DNA from: Letharia columbiana
Taxonomy: Eukaryota; Ascomycota; Lecanoromycetes; Lecanorales; Parmeliaceae
Length of the DNA: 64,000 nucleotides
NCBI RefSeq assembly: GCF_014066305.1
Contig: NW_023501100.1
Span: 36,001-100,000 of the forward strand
Direction of reading: 5' to 3'
Shown: positions 61,146-64,000 of the stretch, piece by piece
Layout of the letters: each line of letters opens with the position of its first letter
Numbering within the stretch: position 1 is the first letter of the stretch
Translations under genes and position numbers: made by a program
Notes under the pieces: model-generated
The model's input: the letters and a program-made list of their open reading frames with translations, nothing else
Databases searched by the model: none
Told to the model about the DNA's origin: nothing

Positions 61146-61502
61146 TCACAGCGAAAGCGTCCCATAACTCCTACTCTCCAAAACCTCATACCTCATCCCG
61201 ACCTCCCTCGGCTTCACCTCCCCCGTCACCAACCCCTGCTCCTCCTCCTGTCCCCGCCCCTCCTCCTCAGCAACCCCCACTCTCAGCACTCTTCGCCTCC
61301 CCCTCCTCTCCGCCTTCAACCTCGCGATCCCCTCCCGACTCATCATGCAGTAGGCACACGCGCCGGCGCAGAGAAAGGCGTGGTAGACGAGCAGGACCAG
61401 CAGGCAAGCGGCGCCGCCGACGGCGCAGACGACGATGAAGGCGAATTGGGTGAAGAGCCAGATGGTGTGGAGGCAGTCGAGGAATTCGGAGGGTTCGAGC
61501 AT
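61146..61502 (-). CDS. Small membrane protein frame, 118 aa (or first exon of the preceding gene)
   Basis: Starts MLEPSEFLDCLHTIWLFTQF. A strong hydrophobic helix pair (F-A-F-I-V-V-C-A-V-G-G-A-A-C-L-L-V-L-L-V) is followed by a Cys-rich turn (C-A-G-A-C-A-Y-C) and an Arg/Glu-rich cytoplasmic tail. It ends at a normal stop at 61,146. A donor GTGACG in G-L-V-T-G could instead splice in phase to 61,165 and continue into the next gene. No homologue recognised. An antisense frame of 169 aa is an Arg/Pro-rich shadow. Confidence 0.45.
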   Translation of the reverse strand: MLEPSEFLDCLHTIWLFTQFAFIVVCAVGGAACLLVLLVYHAFLCAGACAYCMMSREGIARLKAERRGRRRVLRVGVAEEEGRGQEEEQGLVTGEVKPREVGMRYEVLESRSYGTLSL

Positions 61503-62185
61503 GACTTTGCTGGGTGGGGATGAGATGAGAATGGGCTGATATGGGAGCGACGGCACAAAAGCCAAACAAAGGTCGATGGAGTGGTGCAGAGAGTGTCGGT
61601 CCGCTGATGACAGAGGGCAGTCTTGTAGCGAGGTGGAGTGAGTGTGGGCGGTTGGGTCTGGAATTGCGGAATGTATTTATATGGAGGGAGAGAAAGACAG
61701 AGAGAAAAGGCTTCTTCGTTGGAGGAAAACTCAAGTCTGGATTTTGGAAGAATAGGTGGGTAAAGTTCCCTCGAGTCCGACCTTGGCGGCAAAAGAGCCA
61801 AGGAGCTGGAGTTTCTGAACCATGGTATTGGGAAAGGCAGAGATAGCACGAATACGATGAAGTAGAGAGTGATGTCCTCGGCGGTCGGACTGCTTACGCT
61901 GACAGCGGATGAGGGTATGGTAGATCGAGCAGATAGCACTTTTTGTGATGTAATTGAATGAAGTACCGTTTCAATTGAGGGTGGAGTAAGGAGGACAAGT
62001 AGAAGGCCATCGAGGAAGTTTGCGAGTCGATTTTATCAAGCCTCTTCTGTCGCCATCAAAGCAGGCGACGCTGTAGAGTCAGTCAGTCTTGTAGGTGTTG
62101 CAAAAGCAAAAAAAAAAAAGACGCAAAAGCATGAATCGACCACGGTGCCTTCGAAAATGTTAGAAGGGCAGAAATCATTAACGAA
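61503..62185. other. Upstream region, no supported gene
   Basis: Promoter/leader of the membrane-protein frame, then DNA without recognisable coding. A 12-bp A run at 62,109-62,120 lies just before the tRNA-like sequence. Confidence 0.45.
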
Positions 62186-62259
62186 GATAATACCTACGAT
62201 TCGAACGCACAAATCTTTGGTGCCGAAAACCAACGCCTTAACCATTAGGCCACGCGGCC
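62186..62259 (-). tRNA. tRNA-Arg(TCG)-like sequence, probably a pseudo-tRNA
   Basis: Minus strand. A perfect 4-bp D stem (GCCT/AGGC), perfect 5-bp anticodon stem (TTGGT/ACCAA) and loop TTTCGGC give anticodon TCG (arginine). The T loop TTCGAAT is intact with a 4-of-5 stem. The pol III A box (TGGCCTAATGG) and B box (GTTCGAATC) are both intact. The acceptor stem is not: 5' GGCCGCG faces GTATTAT, with no Watson-Crick pair. So the 5' three quarters is a good tRNA and the 3' end has been lost or replaced. It sits 20-25 bp from the right A/T block. Confidence 0.5.
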
Positions 62260-62279
62260 GCTCGTTATTTCGCTCTCAG

Positions 62280-63540
62280 AGCTTAATATGAAATCTTAAA
62301 ATAATATATATACTGATAGTATTTAAAAAGAACTTTTATCTAATATTTTACGTATTAATATATAGAATAACTCTTATTAACTTTTCTATCTTTATAACTA
62401 TACTCTTCTATTTTCTTTTTTATATTTAAAATTATATTATATAAATTATATTCTAATATAATCTTCTATTAAATAAACTTTAATTAAATTCTTAATTTTT
62501 AAATTCTTATTAATATATATATATAAGATAAATAATTAATAAATACTTTTTTATATTAAATAGCTTATCGAAGATCTTAATTAAATACTTATTATAACTT
62601 TAAGTTTTTTATTTAATTAATATATACGAGTAAAGGTTTATAAATTAATTTATAATTATTCTTTTTTAATTAAAGCTATCGAGTAAATAGATTAGCGTTT
62701 TTAAGCGATCTTTAATAAGTAATATTTAAATTTCTTACGCTTTAATAGTTATAATATTAAATTTAAAAAATTCTTTCTATTTAAAAGCTTATATTTCTTT
62801 CTATAATTTAAAAAAAATTAAAATTTTAATAGAAAATAAAAAAGTTATTCTAGAATTAAATAAAAAATAGAAAAAGATTATATTCTTATAATAAGAAGTA
62901 TAAAAATATAAAAAAAAAAAGAAAAAATATACTAATTAGTAGTATAAATCTTATATTATCTTTTATTATAATAAAATTTTAATAATAAAAAATAAAATAG
63001 CTTTTAGAATAAGATATTAAATAATTTTAATTTATTTAAATATATATTATTCGATATTTCTTCTTTAAAGACTTTATTAAATATTATTATTATAATAAAT
63101 TATTCTTTTATAATATTATTATTATAATATATTATAATTTAATATAGAGAGAATTAATAGATTAAATTAAAAAAAAATTTTTTTTTTCAGATTTAAAAAA
63201 AAATTTAATAAAAAAATTAAAAAGTATATAATATAAAATTTTAAAAAGGTAAAATAAATTTTTAAAAAAAAAAAATTTTTTTTAAAATTTTTTTTTTTTA
63301 AAAAATTTTTTTAAAAAAATTTTTAATAATATTATTTTTATATTAAAAAAATAATTATTTTTTTTTTTTATAAAAAAAAAAAAAAAAAAAAAAAAAATTA
63401 AAATTTTTTTTAAAATAATTTAAATTAATAAATTTTAATATTATTATAAAAATTATTTAAAATAAAAATATTATTAAAATATTTTTTAAAAAAATTTTAA
63501 AAAAAATTTTTAAATATTTTATTAAAATTTTTTATTTTAA

Positions 63541-63572
<32 letters not shown>

Positions 63573-63935
63573 TTATAATAATATTTTTTATAAAATTTTA
63601 AAAAGTTAAATTATATTCTTAATATTAAAAGTTTTATTATTACTTAATTTCTTTATAATATTCTCTATAATATTCTTTATAATATTCTTTATATTTATTT
63701 ATTATAATTTCTTCTTTTACTTTTTAATATAATAAAAATAATAAATTAAATTATAATAATATTCTTTATAAAATCTTAAAGAGTTAAATTATATTCTTAA
63801 TATTAAAATTTTAATTATTATTTAATTTCTTTATAATATTCTTTATATTTATCTATTATATTAACTTCTCTTATATTAATTAAATAAATTAATATAAGAT
63901 TATAGAGAGTAAATTTATTATATTATTATTATTAA
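62280..63935 (-). mobile_element. Right A/T block: heavily RIP'd R-element(s), minus strand
   Basis: Motifs of the left block return in reverse: the CGAGTAAAG end with TTACGCTTTAATAGTTATAA (62,625-62,765), the R-element 3' conserved part ACTAATTAGTAGTATAAATC (about 62,933), ATTATTCGATATTTC (about 63,050) and minisatellite modules (63,640-63,930). The copy that ends near 62,630 was invaded or overwritten by an A/T-only stretch (63,250-63,604). 62,280-62,620 has no assignable feature. Confidence 0.65.
63250..63604. repeat. 355 bp containing only A and T
   Basis: Not a single G or C between 63,250 and 63,604; long A and T runs (25-28 A near 63,372 and 63,547). RIP alone leaves CpG and CpT cytosines elsewhere in this window, so this stretch is exceptional. 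Confidence 0.9.
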
Positions 63936-64000
63936 TAATTACAAGTAAAGGCCCATGAATTAAATTCATGGAGTTGGATTTTTCTAAGTCAAATCGAACT
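63936..64000 (-). mobile_element. Un-RIP'd 3' end of another R-element, running out of the window
   Basis: ACAAGTAAAGGCCCATGAAT opens a sequence that is the reverse of the R-element 3' end, with original C/G bases kept (AGTTGGATTTTTCTAAGTC against the RIP'd AATTCAACTTTATAAATT form at 20,540). It contains the perfect palindrome CCATGAATTAAATTCATGG at 63,953-63,971. The body of this copy lies beyond base 64,000. Confidence 0.75.

Noticed and set aside
60163..61438. Long plus-strand frames (247, 151 and 169 aa) opposite the membrane-protein exons
   Set aside because: Low-complexity antisense shadows (Pro/Ser- or Arg-rich) without domain features.

Overview
The window reads as nuclear DNA of a filamentous ascomycete (Pezizomycotina, possibly a dothideomycete-type plant-associated fungus; the genus cannot be told from this sequence). 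Three things point there: genes with several 46-91 bp GT-AG introns, fungus-restricted protein families (CBM1 cellulose-binding module, fungal rhodopsin-domain membrane proteins, a Yvc1-type vacuolar channel, a fungal GNAT-ankyrin family), and a two-compartment base composition. Positions 1 to about 31,860 and about 62,280 to 64,000 are very A/T-rich, almost free of CpA/TpG but still containing CpG. That is the footprint of repeat-induced point mutation (RIP). About 31,860-62,280 is an ordinary-composition gene island.

Left A/T block: a 34-35 bp satellite (1-775); a RIP-destroyed Ty3/gypsy chromovirus on the plus strand with readable reverse transcriptase, integrase and chromodomain traces; a second Ty3/gypsy of another lineage on the minus strand (about 10.2-14.7 kb); a Helitron Rep relic on the plus strand (about 16.9-18.4 kb, resuming at about 20.56 kb); and many copies of an unnamed 2.2-2.4 kb repeat, called here the R-element. 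R-elements carry a conserved 5' hairpin, a 9-bp microsatellite, a degenerate minisatellite and a palindrome beside the 3' end. One copy splits the Helitron ORF. Two copies form a 3.5 kb head-on palindrome in which half of one arm escaped RIP. One copy carries a nested 1.7 kb terminal-inverted-repeat insertion.

Gene island: probable intact genes are a secreted CBM1 + GH45/expansin-like protein, a small secreted protein, a seven-TM rhodopsin-domain protein, a short-chain dehydrogenase (SDR) diverging from a TRP vacuolar Ca2+ channel, a secreted cysteine-rich protein, an OSGIN-like flavoprotein and one or two membrane proteins. Broken genes lie between them: a metallo-beta-lactamase-fold gene, the 3' half of an FAD-linked oxidase, a GNAT-ankyrin gene, a second SDR, a frameshifted zinc-ribbon gene and a Tc1-like transposase. 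The island is therefore a partly decaying accessory region between RIP'd repeat blocks. A tRNA-Arg-like sequence with an unpaired acceptor sits at its right edge.

No biosynthetic gene cluster, CRISPR array or operon is visible. The genes look functionally independent apart from the divergent SDR/channel pair. The most unusual material is the R-element family and its uneven RIP history.
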